Numbered from the stretch's first letter, positions 1-8,377 are shown. The stretch: 26,129 nucleotides of DNA from Fidelibacterota bacterium (GCA_014381485.1 JACNLN010000142.1:1-26129); one strand, 5' to 3'. The notes: generated by a model not told the origin, from the letters alone. A program made the numbers and translations.

Positions 1-120
1 CGGAAAATTGCTCCTTCATATCCTTAGCCCAGTCCTTCAGGGCTGGGATATGAATGGACACAAATGCGGATACGCCGTTCACGGCGTTTCTCCCTTGATT
101 ATAGGAGCGTAAACGACTGG
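1..120 (+). mobile_element. Possible right end of an IS200/IS605 (TnpB-type) element
   Basis: The sequence shows a long hairpin at 15-54: an 8-bp outer stem (TTCATATC at 15-22 with GATATGAA at 47-54), a 6-nt bulge, and an 8-bp inner stem (29-36 with 39-46, one G-U pair) around a 2-nt loop. A second hairpin, ACGCCG/CGGCGT, lies at 72-87. A reading frame open from base 1 closes with TAG at 25-27 (last residues RKIAPSYP). A short coding tail running into a 3' hairpin of this kind is what the end of a tnpB gene with its guide-RNA scaffold looks like, so this is an inference from layout only. It could equally be an unrelated interspersed repeat or a terminator of a gene lying to the left. Confidence 0.28.
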
Positions 121-250
121 GCTATTGATTATCTGTCTAAATCTCATAGGCTTATGATGTGCGAAACTTGAGTTATCGTAAATGATGAGTTAAATATTCA
201 AACAATCCATGTCGTGCAACATCCTATTGTAAAAATGGGTATAATCACAT

Positions 251-1228
251 TTATTTAAGTTCTATCAGTTTCCTCTGGATTTCCCGAAGTTCAAACACAT
301 TCCCGGCTTCGATTTCACTGGCAGCCCACTTCAGATCAAAATCTGTCTGACTGTCGTTACCTCCATTCTTTTGATAAAGCTCATAAAGTTCAGTTTCAGA
401 GCGTGGTTTACTACGATGTAAGGTTGCCACTATTTTATAGGCTATGTCCTCCAGGATATCTTCTAGCGCACTTTCAGGAAGTCTCTTTGAAAGCAGGCTT
501 TTTTCAAACCTCGAAAATCTCATACCATTTATTACGTAATCCTCAAAAGCCTTATAAGCAATCGGAGCTATACTTTTCACTAACTCAGCCATAGCATTTG
601 CATATACCCGAATTTCGTACTGGGCGTGGTTGTCCATTCGAAGTTGAAGAAAATGAAATATATTGTGGAGATCGTTTTTCCAGTACCATTCTGTATAAAT
701 ATTGACAGGCAGAATGGCTCGTGCCAATTCACGAGCAATACCAGCTTCATTCAATTCACTATACATTTTAAAACTTCTGTCAGACATTTCTTTGAAATAC
801 GCAATAACCTTATCCTTCAGACTTTCAGGGGCTTCAGTCGTGTCCCGTCCTTGTACGTTAAACTTACTCTGGAAATGAATATCGCCCCTTTCCGGGATAT
901 AGAACTCATCCCTTGCTTCAGAGTAGCGTAAACTGTATTCATTGATATTAGCAGTGCGATGCCGAACCCACTGCCGTGCTACAAAAATCGGTATTTTGCA
1001 ATGGAATTTGAGTTCGACCATCTCAAACGGTGTGGTATGTCCATGACGCATAAGATACCGAATGAGCGCCCGGTCACGGCTCACTTTTGTTGTCCCTTTT
1101 CCATAGCTTACCCTGGCAGCCTGCACAATGGCATCATCCCCGCCCATGCTGTCTACCAAGCGGATGAAGCCATGGTCTAGACACCTTATAGCCCTCTCGG
1201 GATATTTGTCTTTACTCATATTTCTCAT
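251..1228 (-). CDS. thyX: FAD-dependent thymidylate synthase ThyX
   Basis: Makes dTMP from dUMP with methylene-tetrahydrofolate and NAD(P)H through a flavin, replacing ThyA and not producing dihydrofolate. The ThyX signature RHR-X7-S is at residues 89-99 (RHRTANINEYS), with the family blocks HTTPFE near 64-69, ARAILPVNIYTE and the HFLQLRMDNHAQYEIR block that contacts FAD and dUMP. At 325 residues it is longer than most ThyX proteins (about 220-260); the extra part is a charged C-terminal tail of roughly 60-80 residues that I do not recognise. The ATG at 1228 sits 3 bp from the end of an inverted-repeat element; the second ATG at 1219 has GAG just upstream and is an alternative start. The promoter must lie in or beyond that element. 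Function is secure; start is not. Confidence 0.95.
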   Translation of the reverse strand: MRNMSKDKYPERAIRCLDHGFIRLVDSMGGDDAIVQAARVSYGKGTTKVSRDRALIRYLMRHGHTTPFEMVELKFHCKIPIFVARQWVRHRTANINEYSLRYSEARDEFYIPERGDIHFQSKFNVQGRDTTEAPESLKDKVIAYFKEMSDRSFKMYSELNEAGIARELARAILPVNIYTEWYWKNDLHNIFHFLQLRMDNHAQYEIRVYANAMAELVKSIAPIAYKAFEDYVINGMRFSRFEKSLLSKRLPESALEDILEDIAYKIVATLHRSKPRSETELYELYQKNGGNDSQTDFDLKWAASEIEAGNVFELREIQRKLIELK

Positions 1229-1230
1229 AA

Positions 1231-1401
1231 AACTTTGCGGAAGTTAATGATAACACATTCGCCAAAATAAAACCTTCCGAAGGTATAATAAGTAAATAAT
1301 TTTTGCTTTTGAATAATAGCAATAATACTTGAAAAAACCTAACCTTCGGAAGGTTAGTAGGTGTACCCATTTTAACATTAAGCTTCAACTTCCGCAAAGT
1401 T
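1231..1401. repeat. 171-bp nested inverted-repeat (MITE-like) element
   Basis: The outer ends are perfect 15-bp inverted repeats: AACTTTGCGGAAGTT at 1231-1245 and AACTTCCGCAAAGTT at 1387-1401. A second inverted pair lies inside: AACCTTCCGAAGGT at 1271-1284 and AACCTTCGGAAGGTT at 1341-1355; each of these is itself a palindrome. The two halves are partly alike between the repeats, so the whole unit is an imperfect long palindrome. No protein of its own is encoded. It fills most of the 280 bp between gpmI and thyX and ends 3 bp upstream of the thyX start. No convincing target-site duplication is visible. A MITE or interspersed repeat fits best; paired operator sites are the alternative. Confidence 0.6.
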
Positions 1402-1508
1402 CTTTAACAAAAAAGATTGTATAAGTCTAATAATTCAAAAGCGAAATTTCAAATCAAGATTAAAAGAATAACTATCAGTATTTTTTTACTATAAACTTCA
1501 CACACAAG

Positions 1509-3119
1509 CTATTCATCCAAAACAGGAGTCCCATCACCATATACCATAGCTCGATATGCCTTTTCCACCCTGTCCCAGTTTTGTTCCCTATCAAGAGCCC
1601 AGTATCTCCCTGTCACAGTGACCAGTTTTCCCAAACCAACTTCATTACACTTTCTTTCAACACGGTCTATGTAAAGAGCACCACTCTCCGGTCTTTCGCC
1701 CCTCCTTCCAAGGAGAGAATGGATGTAAAGCTCTGGTACATTTTCCTGCGACACCAAATCTATGAGCGCTTCGAGGTGTTCGACAGAACCGTGTGAACTG
1801 TAGAAGGATACTATCCCATAAAGGTGCAGGCGGGTTCCATCTCGTTCCGCTCCATGTATCGCTTCCAGAAAAGCCTTGTTTTTATAGAAGGTGCCATCTT
1901 CGAGGGACCTGTTTATTCTCATTCTGTCTGAGTAAATGACTCTTCCGGCACCCATGTGCATATGTCCCGCTTCTGAATTGCCCACTGTTCCGACAGGCAG
2001 ACCAACGGCTTCCCCTGCTGCAATTAGTGTGGTTGATGGATATTTACCAAGTAGTCGGTCCATAACGGGTGTATCCGCCTCAGCAATTAGGTTTCCTTTA
2101 CTGTTCTTGTTATATCCCCAACCATCGGCGATGATCAGAAGGACTCTGTTCCGTTTTCTTCCTCCTGTCAGTTTGTAAAGGGCTTCCTTATTTATGAGGG
2201 ATTTGCTCACCATCCCCGCAGGATATTCAAGACCTAAAATCTCTAATACAGTCGGAGCAACATCGATAAGACCTTTTCCTTGTGGGATCGTAAAATCTTT
2301 ATCTTCCAGATAATTTGAGATAACTATAAACGGAACCGGGCTATCCGTGTGGCCTGTATCAATGGTACCATCAGGGTAATACCACTTTTCCACCGTTCCG
2401 TGGTCAGCAGTCACCAGAACAATCATTTCTTCCTTTAACGCTTCTTCAACTGTCCTGCCAATACTGTTGTCAACAACACTTACAGCTTTTAATATTGGTT
2501 CACGGTCTTCTGTGTGACCCACTACATCTACATTGGCAAAATTGACAATAATCAGATCATTGTTCTTGTCTCTAATTTCACTAAGGGTGACTTCAACAAC
2601 CTGATCAGCGCTCATCTCCGGCTTCAGGTCAAAAGTGGGGACATCCCGAGGAGATTCTATGACCACTCTTTTTTCATTTTTAAAAGTATCGTGCCTTTTC
2701 CCATTCAGAAAAAAACAGACATGCACTGCTTTTTCCGACTCACAAATCTTGACCTGCTTCATACCTGCCTTGCTTACCACCTCTGATAGCGTTCCTTCAA
2801 CAGCTCCTTGTGGTGGAAATGCAACTCTGGTGTCAAGGCTCGGATCGTATTCAATCATTGTAACAAAGTGAACATTCATTTCAGGTACAGGAAAAATATC
2901 AAACCCAGTTTCAGTAAAGGATCGCGTTATTTGTACCTCCCTCTCACCTCGGATATCGTAGAAAATCACATAGTCCCCATCTTTAACCATCCCAATTGGT
3001 TTCCCTGAAGAATCCACCCTCACGTGGGGTTCAAGCTGTTCATCTTCCTGTCCTGCCCTGTATGCTTTCCGGACTGCTTCAGCCATTGGATTTAATTTAT
3101 TCTTTTCCGTATGTGGCAT
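1509..3119 (-). CDS. gpmI: 2,3-bisphosphoglycerate-independent phosphoglycerate mutase, circularly permuted
   Basis: Family role: two-manganese phosphoglycerate mutase of glycolysis and gluconeogenesis. All family blocks are present but in swapped order. Residues 13-310 match the usual second half: IRGER (R57, R60), ESEKAVHV (K130), NFANVDVVGHT (D198, H202), TADHG (D239, H240), TGHTDSPVPF (H257) and a normal C-terminal end near KSLINKE. A linker at about 311-325 leads into the usual first half: IIADGWG (D332), GNSEAGH (catalytic S382), H443, VTGRYWALDR (R505, R511) and WDRVEKAY, where the protein ends. New termini therefore lie inside the transferase domain and the old termini are joined. Total length (536) is normal for the family. 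The D-G-R-D loop reads G-R-R-G (472-475 counting from the upstream GTG), losing one substrate-contact Asp. ATG at 3119 chosen: AAGGAG lies 7 nt upstream; a GTG at 3122 is too close. Confidence 0.93.
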   Translation of the reverse strand: MPHTEKNKLNPMAEAVRKAYRAGQEDEQLEPHVRVDSSGKPIGMVKDGDYVIFYDIRGEREVQITRSFTETGFDIFPVPEMNVHFVTMIEYDPSLDTRVAFPPQGAVEGTLSEVVSKAGMKQVKICESEKAVHVCFFLNGKRHDTFKNEKRVVIESPRDVPTFDLKPEMSADQVVEVTLSEIRDKNNDLIIVNFANVDVVGHTEDREPILKAVSVVDNSIGRTVEEALKEEMIVLVTADHGTVEKWYYPDGTIDTGHTDSPVPFIVISNYLEDKDFTIPQGKGLIDVAPTVLEILGLEYPAGMVSKSLINKEALYKLTGGRKRNRVLLIIADGWGYNKNSKGNLIAEADTPVMDRLLGKYPSTTLIAAGEAVGLPVGTVGNSEAGHMHMGAGRVIYSDRMRINRSLEDGTFYKNKAFLEAIHGAERDGTRLHLYGIVSFYSSHGSVEHLEALIDLVSQENVPELYIHSLLGRRGERPESGALYIDRVERKCNEVGLGKLVTVTGRYWALDREQNWDRVEKAYRAMVYGDGTPVLDE

Positions 3120-3162
3120 CACTATTCTCCTTTACCTATGTGTTCTCGGTATCTTTACTACA

Positions 3163-4041
3163 CTATAATTCAGGTTGATGTTGGTTCTTTTTCAGTGAGG
3201 CTTTTTTCCATTGTTCAATACCATCCATGATCGTATGTGGAATTGGCTCGAGCTCTGTTCCATAACCAAGCTTGTAATTCCGGCAGTCAGGTCCGTGATA
3301 ATCACTTCCACCGGTAACAAGCAGGTTGTATTTTGATGCAAGGAAAATATACCTCTTCTCTTCCTCCTTTGTATGCTTTGGATAGTAAGCTTCAACCCCT
3401 TTCAGTCCACATTCGATCAGATCTCTGAGGAGTTTCTCAAATTTTGCAGGTGTATCCGTGTCAACAAATTTAGGGTGTGCAATAACCGGGAGTCCACCAG
3501 CTGTCAAAATAAGTTCAATCGCTTCACAGGGAAGTATTTTTTTTCTCGGATAATAACCGGGAGTGCCGGCAGATAGATATTTATCGAAAGCTTCCTTTGG
3601 GTCCTTCACAAAACCTTTCCTTACCATCGCCCGGGCAAAGTGAAACCTCCCGACGGTAGAATCATCACTTGTCTCAGCGAGAATTTCACTCAGGGTAATA
3701 TCAAACCCATATCTCCTCAGGTTATCTATCATTCTGGGGGCTCTTTCCTTTCGACTTTTCCTGATCTCCTCAAGTCCCTTAACCAGTTGCTCGTTCCAGT
3801 GGTTAATGTAATAACCGAGGATGTGCAGCGAGTCGGGTAAGAAGTCTACCCCAATTTCCACAGCCGGTATAGCGGTGAGATTTTCGCTTTCAGCAGTCAA
3901 CAAAAACGTCTCAATTCCACCGACAGTGTCGTGATCGGTAAGAGCCATGGCTTCAAGCCCCAGTTTCTTCCCTTCAAATACAAGTTCCGCTGGTGTAAGA
4001 CTGCCATCAGATGCGGTTGAGTGGATATGAAGGTCTACCAT
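3163..4041 (-). CDS. PHP-domain metal-dependent phosphoesterase (TrpH/YciV/RNase AM type)
   Basis: A PHP-fold hydrolase binding metals with clustered His and Asp. Motif I HIH is at residues 5-7 with D12, TDHD at 35-38, the Glu of AVEIG at 62, IAHP in the second half and the closing GGSDYHG. At 292 residues the length and order fit the TrpH/YciV branch, whose studied members remove the 3' phosphate from 3',5'-bisphosphonucleotides such as pAp and trim short RNA 5' ends. It lies 54 bp after cysQ, which acts on the same pAp class, and 43 bp before gpmI, so shared transcription is likely. The assignment to pAp hydrolysis is inferred from family and neighbour; other phosphoester substrates are possible. 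Confidence 0.85.
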   Translation of the reverse strand: MVDLHIHSTASDGSLTPAELVFEGKKLGLEAMALTDHDTVGGIETFLLTAESENLTAIPAVEIGVDFLPDSLHILGYYINHWNEQLVKGLEEIRKSRKERAPRMIDNLRRYGFDITLSEILAETSDDSTVGRFHFARAMVRKGFVKDPKEAFDKYLSAGTPGYYPRKKILPCEAIELILTAGGLPVIAHPKFVDTDTPAKFEKLLRDLIECGLKGVEAYYPKHTKEEEKRYIFLASKYNLLVTGGSDYHGPDCRNYKLGYGTELEPIPHTIMDGIEQWKKASLKKNQHQPEL

Positions 4042-4095
4042 TTCTACGACTATTTCTGGAATTTATCTATCCCGCAAAATGAGTTAAGTTCCGAT

Positions 4096-4869
4096 TTAAT
4101 TGAAAAGATGTAGTGAGTTCCTAACTAATATTGGATTTCCTGCAATAATGCCAGGTGAAATAGCAACATTTTCCTTGTTATAACGAATATCGTTTCCGTT
4201 AAGATCAAGAAGTATCGCTCTTGACTCACGAATTATACAATGCGCAGCGCAGATGTCCCATTCATACTTTGTCCGCAAAGCTACAAACAGGTCCGCCTTG
4301 TTAGCGGACATCAATCCCAGTTTATATGCCACACTCCCTATTGAGCGAAACTCTTTGAATTTGTCTTTATACGGATCCCACAAACCCTTTCTTGTTTCAG
4401 ACCGACTTTTGAGAACCACACAATTCGCCAGGTTTGTTTCCTTAGAGCAGGTGATGGACTTACCATTCAGAGTAGCACCTTCCCCTTTTTCTGCTACAAA
4501 CAGTTCTTCTGTCACCGGATTGTACAGTACCCCCAGAATCGGCTGACCATTTTCTACAAGGGCAATGGACACCACAAAATGAGGGATCCCTTCGATGAAC
4601 TCCTTTGTTCCATCAAGGGGATCCACCACCCAAACACGATCTTTGTCATATCGCTCTGGAGAATCGGCAGTTTCCTCCGATAACCAGCCGTAATCTGGAT
4701 AAGCACCCATTAATGTCTCTTTTAAAAACCCGTCTGATGCGTAATCTGCTGTCGTGACGGGATTGTGGTATCCTTTGTCATAAATTTCATAGTGAGACTT
4801 GTAGTATTTGAGAAGGATAGCCCCTGCGTTCCTGGCAGCAGTTTCCATTAGTTTAAGCTCATTTTTCAT
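4096..4869 (-). CDS. cysQ: 3'(2'),5'-bisphosphate nucleotidase CysQ (inositol monophosphatase family)
   Basis: Lithium-sensitive Mg-dependent phosphatase that converts pAp to AMP, clearing the by-product of PAPS use in sulfate assimilation. The three family motifs are visible: SEE at 64-66, VVDPLDGT at 81-88 (D83, D86) and the WDICAAH block with D205. KEFIEG directly after DGT is typical of CysQ rather than of inositol monophosphatase (which has TxNF). Length 257 matches the family. It sits between the MetH activation gene (50 bp upstream) and the PHP phosphatase (54 bp downstream). No Shine-Dalgarno is evident at the ATG; a second Met at residue 8 is a less likely start because it would shorten the first helix. 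Confidence 0.92.
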   Translation of the reverse strand: MKNELKLMETAARNAGAILLKYYKSHYEIYDKGYHNPVTTADYASDGFLKETLMGAYPDYGWLSEETADSPERYDKDRVWVVDPLDGTKEFIEGIPHFVVSIALVENGQPILGVLYNPVTEELFVAEKGEGATLNGKSITCSKETNLANCVVLKSRSETRKGLWDPYKDKFKEFRSIGSVAYKLGLMSANKADLFVALRTKYEWDICAAHCIIRESRAILLDLNGNDIRYNKENVAISPGIIAGNPILVRNSLHLFN

Positions 4870-4919
4870 AGCGAAAAATTAGAAAGAAATCCGGGAGAAT
4901 TACGAAAACAATTAGGGTG

Positions 4920-5774
4920 CTAAATTGAAAAATACTTCGCTTCCGGATGATGAACAATCACGGCTGAGGTACTCTGCTCGGGAACAAGTTGATATTTTTC
5001 CGTCAAGCTTACTCCAATCCGTGCCGGGTCTAATAGTGTAAAGAGCTTTGTCTGATCTTCCAAGTTAGGACAGGGAGGATAACCAAAAGAATAACGGGTC
5101 CCCCGGTAATGATGGGTAAGCAGTTTCCTGACTTCATTGGCGTCCTCATCATCAATTCCCAACTCACTACGAATCCTTTTATGCCAGTATTCTGCAAGAG
5201 CTTCCGCCATTTCTACAGAAAGTCCATGTAAAAATAGATAATCCTGATAATGATTCTCCTTAAAAAGTTCCTGAGCCTTTTCCGTTGCTCTATTTCCAAC
5301 AGTAACAAGCTGAAAACTTACCGTATCCATCACCCCGGACTCCAGAGGCATAAAAAAGTCCGAAATGCAACGATACTTCCCGCTGGATTGTCGAGGAAAG
5401 GTAAAGGTTGTGAGGATATTCTTGTTCTCAGGATGATCAAAAACGATTATATCTTCCCCACTGGATTGGCACGGGAAGTGACCATAGACGACTTTCGGCT
5501 CCAGAATATTTTCCTTTCGCACCAATGTTTTCATTCTTATCAGTATGGGTTCAACCTCCTGCACAATCAATCTTTTATACTCACGATCGGTAAATCTCCC
5601 CTTTTTAAATCCCCACTGTCGCCGGAACAGAGCATTTTTGTTTAGATAGAAGAAAATATCATCTATTTGTATTCCCTTTACAACCCGTGTTCCCCAGAAA
5701 GGTGGCGAGGGTATTAAATCTTTTATGGCAATATTTTTACCAGTATCCTCTACACTTTTTTCAATGTTTTCCAT
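4920..5774 (-). CDS. MetH activation (AdoMet-binding) domain as a free-standing protein
   Basis: Corresponds to the C-terminal reactivation domain of cobalamin-dependent methionine synthase, which binds AdoMet and, with a flavodoxin-type donor, remethylates cobalamin that has gone to cob(II)alamin. The diagnostic AdoMet segment RGTRYSFGYPPCPNLED lies at 224-240, followed by the closing STSAVIVHHPEAKYF. The N-terminal PPFWGTR and the QWGFKKG block fit the start of the domain ("PFFQAWE/QWGF" region). It lies 36 bp downstream of a metH gene that lacks exactly this domain, so the enzyme is split into two polypeptides. At 284 residues it is a little shorter than the domain in E. coli MetH. A single full-length MetH broken by mutation is unlikely, because both pieces have intact ends. 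Confidence 0.92.
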   Translation of the reverse strand: MENIEKSVEDTGKNIAIKDLIPSPPFWGTRVVKGIQIDDIFFYLNKNALFRRQWGFKKGRFTDREYKRLIVQEVEPILIRMKTLVRKENILEPKVVYGHFPCQSSGEDIIVFDHPENKNILTTFTFPRQSSGKYRCISDFFMPLESGVMDTVSFQLVTVGNRATEKAQELFKENHYQDYLFLHGLSVEMAEALAEYWHKRIRSELGIDDEDANEVRKLLTHHYRGTRYSFGYPPCPNLEDQTKLFTLLDPARIGVSLTEKYQLVPEQSTSAVIVHHPEAKYFSI

Positions 5775-5810
5775 ACGTACTTATAACTTTTTGTCCTTGC
5801 ATTATGAAGA

Positions 5811-8372
5811 TCAACCGATCTCAAGATCTGTAGCATTTATCCCGCAAATCTTATCCATAAAATTAAGCCCGTCAAAAGCATCTTTTGCATAATATACTTT
5901 TCCCTGATAAACCTGAGAAAGTTCTTCTTCCACAAATTGTTGTGTTAGAGCGGCGCCTCCTAAAATTACAGGTGGTAATACCTTTCGTTCATTCATCACT
6001 TCCAGGTTTTCTTTCATCACAAGGGTGGATTTCACTAACAAGCCACTCATACCAATTGCATTTGAATTTGATTTTTTCCACGCATCAAGAATAGCATCAA
6101 TGTGCTGTCTTATGCCGAGATTGATTACCTCGTATCCGTTGTTTGTGAGAATAATATCCACAAGATTCTTACCGATGTCGTGAACGTCTCCCATCACCGT
6201 GGCAATAACGATCTTACCCCGAGCCAGTTCTTTTAATCTCTCCATAAACGGTTCCAGATATACCACTGCTTCTTTCATTATTTCAGAAGACTTCAGTACA
6301 AAAGGAAGCTGCATGTCACCGGAGGAAAATAGGTCTCCCACCTTTTTCATTCCTGTTAATAAAATTCGGTTGACGATTTCAATCGGTGCATAAGTTTTCA
6401 TAGCTTCCTTGAGATCATCCTCAAGTCCGGAGGATTGACCATCAATGATTCGCTTTTTTATACGTTCTTCAACAGGTAGACTCTTTTTGATTCTTACTAT
6501 CTCTTCAGTCACTTTTCTCTTTTCAAAGGTGGAAACCAATTCTACCAGCGGGTCATATCTTTCCTCTCTTCTGTCAAAGATGAGATCGTCACATAACCTT
6601 CGGATCTTTTCTGGAATCTGGTAAAGTGGTAGGATTTTCCCAGCATGTACAATAGCAACATCCAAGCCGTACTCGATAGCGTGGTGGAGAAAAATAGAGT
6701 TTAAAAATTGTCTGAGACCAGTTTTTAACCCGAAGGAACAGTTAGAAACGCCAAGAAGTGTGTGAACACCCGGTAGTTCCGCTTTGACTCTTTTGAGGGC
6801 ATCCAATGTTTCGATGGCACTTCTCCTAAACTCTTCGTCACCGCTACCAAGAGTAAAAGTAAGAGTATCAAATAAAAGATCAGAAGGTTTTAACCCCCCG
6901 TTGTGAACCGCAAGGTTATAAATCCGTTTTGCCACTTCCAATTTCTGCTCACTTGTTTTTGCCATCCCTTCCTCATCAATAGTAAGACAAACCAACATAG
7001 CACCATAGCGTTTACTGAGTTCAATGATCCTTGTTGCTCTCTTTTCCCCATCTTCAAGATTCACGGAATTGATGACAGCTCGACCAGAAATTTGCTGAAG
7101 AGCTGCCTCAATTACCTCAAATGAGGTGGAATCAATCATCATCGATATGGGTGATTGGGTGTTTAGTCGAAAAACAAATTTATTCATATCCTCAATTTCA
7201 TTTCGTCCTGCGTATGCTGTGGAGATATCCAGAAGATGTGCTTGCTCTTCGATCTGGGATTGAGCAATACTTATCATTCCTTCGAAATCATCTTTCAGAA
7301 GAAATTCCCGAAAGGCTTTGCTACCACTGGCATTGGTTCGCTCACCAACAATAAGGGGTTTGGGTTCTGTATGAACAGGCTGGCTGAAATATAGAGAAGC
7401 AACAGAAGGAGTAAATTCTGGATCACGAGTTGCAGGAGTCAAATGACTCACAGCTTTCACCACTGCCTTAAGATGTTCCGGAGTCGTACCACAACATCCC
7501 CCAACGATATTAACTCCAAGATCCTTACAGTAATGCTGTAAATCGGATGTTAATTCGTCTGGAGTAAGGTTATACACCATTTCTCCTTCTATATTTTCAG
7601 GTATTCCAGCATTTGGAATGACAGAAATAAATTTTGGAGAATGGGAAGATAATACTCTGATATGCTCACTCATCTCTTTAGGACCAGTACCACAATTCAA
7701 ACCAATAACATCAGGGTTAAATGGCAGGAGCGTTGTAAGTACCGCAGATATCTCTGTTCCAAGAAGCATTGTTCCCGATGATTCTATGGTAACCTGGGCA
7801 ATGATTGGAATCCTCGCTCTTTTTATTCTGAATAAATCGTTGATAGAAATCAACGCTGCCTTCATCTGAATAAGATCCTGGCAGGTTTCCACGATAAACA
7901 TATCTACTCCACCGTCAAATAGCCCCCTGACCTGCTCATCGTAGGCAGATTTTAATTCCTGAAATGAGATGTGTCCGAGTGATGGCAATTTTGTCCCTGG
8001 TCCAATAGAACCAGCAACCCATTTAGGATTGTTTTTTGAGGCAAATTCTCTGGCTATTGATTGAGCAAGCTGGGCTGCAATCCGATTGATGTTATAAACC
8101 TGATCCTGAAGATTGTATTCCGATAGAACAATCGAAGTGGCGCCAAACGTATCGGTTTCCACAGCATCACAACCCACTTCAAAAAAAGATGCGTGGATAT
8201 TACTTATAATGTCAGGTTTCGACAGAACAAGGATTTCATTACATCCATCGTTCCCCCAAAAATCGTCCGAAGATAATGTCAACCGTTGAATGGATGTTCC
8301 CATAGCTCCGTCGAACACTACGACTCGGTGATTCATTATATCAATAAAATTGTTCTCCATTCCAGAATCCAT
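5811..8372 (-). CDS. metH: Cobalamin-dependent methionine synthase, without activation domain
   Basis: Transfers the methyl group of methyl-tetrahydrofolate through cobalamin to homocysteine. Domains in order: homocysteine-binding barrel, about 12-310, with zinc ligands C227, C293 and C294 (GLNCG, GGCCGTTP); pterin-binding barrel, about 338-600 (VGERTNASGS, MIDSTS); cobalamin cap, about 640-715; cobalamin-binding Rossmann domain with GDVHDIG at 728-734 (H731 is the cobalt ligand), GMSGLLVKST and LGGAALT. The protein stops there at 853 residues, while the activation domain is encoded by the next gene. ATG at 8372 lies inside the run of U of the riboswitch terminator and has no Shine-Dalgarno; ATG at residue 5 or 13 (MNHRVVVFDGAMG, nearest the conserved start) may be the true start. 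Expression is probably controlled by the SAM-II riboswitch just upstream. Confidence 0.96.
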   Translation of the reverse strand: MDSGMENNFIDIMNHRVVVFDGAMGTSIQRLTLSSDDFWGNDGCNEILVLSKPDIISNIHASFFEVGCDAVETDTFGATSIVLSEYNLQDQVYNINRIAAQLAQSIAREFASKNNPKWVAGSIGPGTKLPSLGHISFQELKSAYDEQVRGLFDGGVDMFIVETCQDLIQMKAALISINDLFRIKRARIPIIAQVTIESSGTMLLGTEISAVLTTLLPFNPDVIGLNCGTGPKEMSEHIRVLSSHSPKFISVIPNAGIPENIEGEMVYNLTPDELTSDLQHYCKDLGVNIVGGCCGTTPEHLKAVVKAVSHLTPATRDPEFTPSVASLYFSQPVHTEPKPLIVGERTNASGSKAFREFLLKDDFEGMISIAQSQIEEQAHLLDISTAYAGRNEIEDMNKFVFRLNTQSPISMMIDSTSFEVIEAALQQISGRAVINSVNLEDGEKRATRIIELSKRYGAMLVCLTIDEEGMAKTSEQKLEVAKRIYNLAVHNGGLKPSDLLFDTLTFTLGSGDEEFRRSAIETLDALKRVKAELPGVHTLLGVSNCSFGLKTGLRQFLNSIFLHHAIEYGLDVAIVHAGKILPLYQIPEKIRRLCDDLIFDRREERYDPLVELVSTFEKRKVTEEIVRIKKSLPVEERIKKRIIDGQSSGLEDDLKEAMKTYAPIEIVNRILLTGMKKVGDLFSSGDMQLPFVLKSSEIMKEAVVYLEPFMERLKELARGKIVIATVMGDVHDIGKNLVDIILTNNGYEVINLGIRQHIDAILDAWKKSNSNAIGMSGLLVKSTLVMKENLEVMNERKVLPPVILGGAALTQQFVEEELSQVYQGKVYYAKDAFDGLNFMDKICGINATDLEIG

Positions 8373-8377
8373 AAAAT

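Noticed and set aside
1509..3119. Reading the swapped iPGM halves as two fused genes or an assembly chimera
   Set aside because: Each family block occurs exactly once, total length is normal, there is one uninterrupted frame, and the break points match complementary ends of the same domain. A chimera would be expected to duplicate or lose sequence. It remains worth a long-read check.
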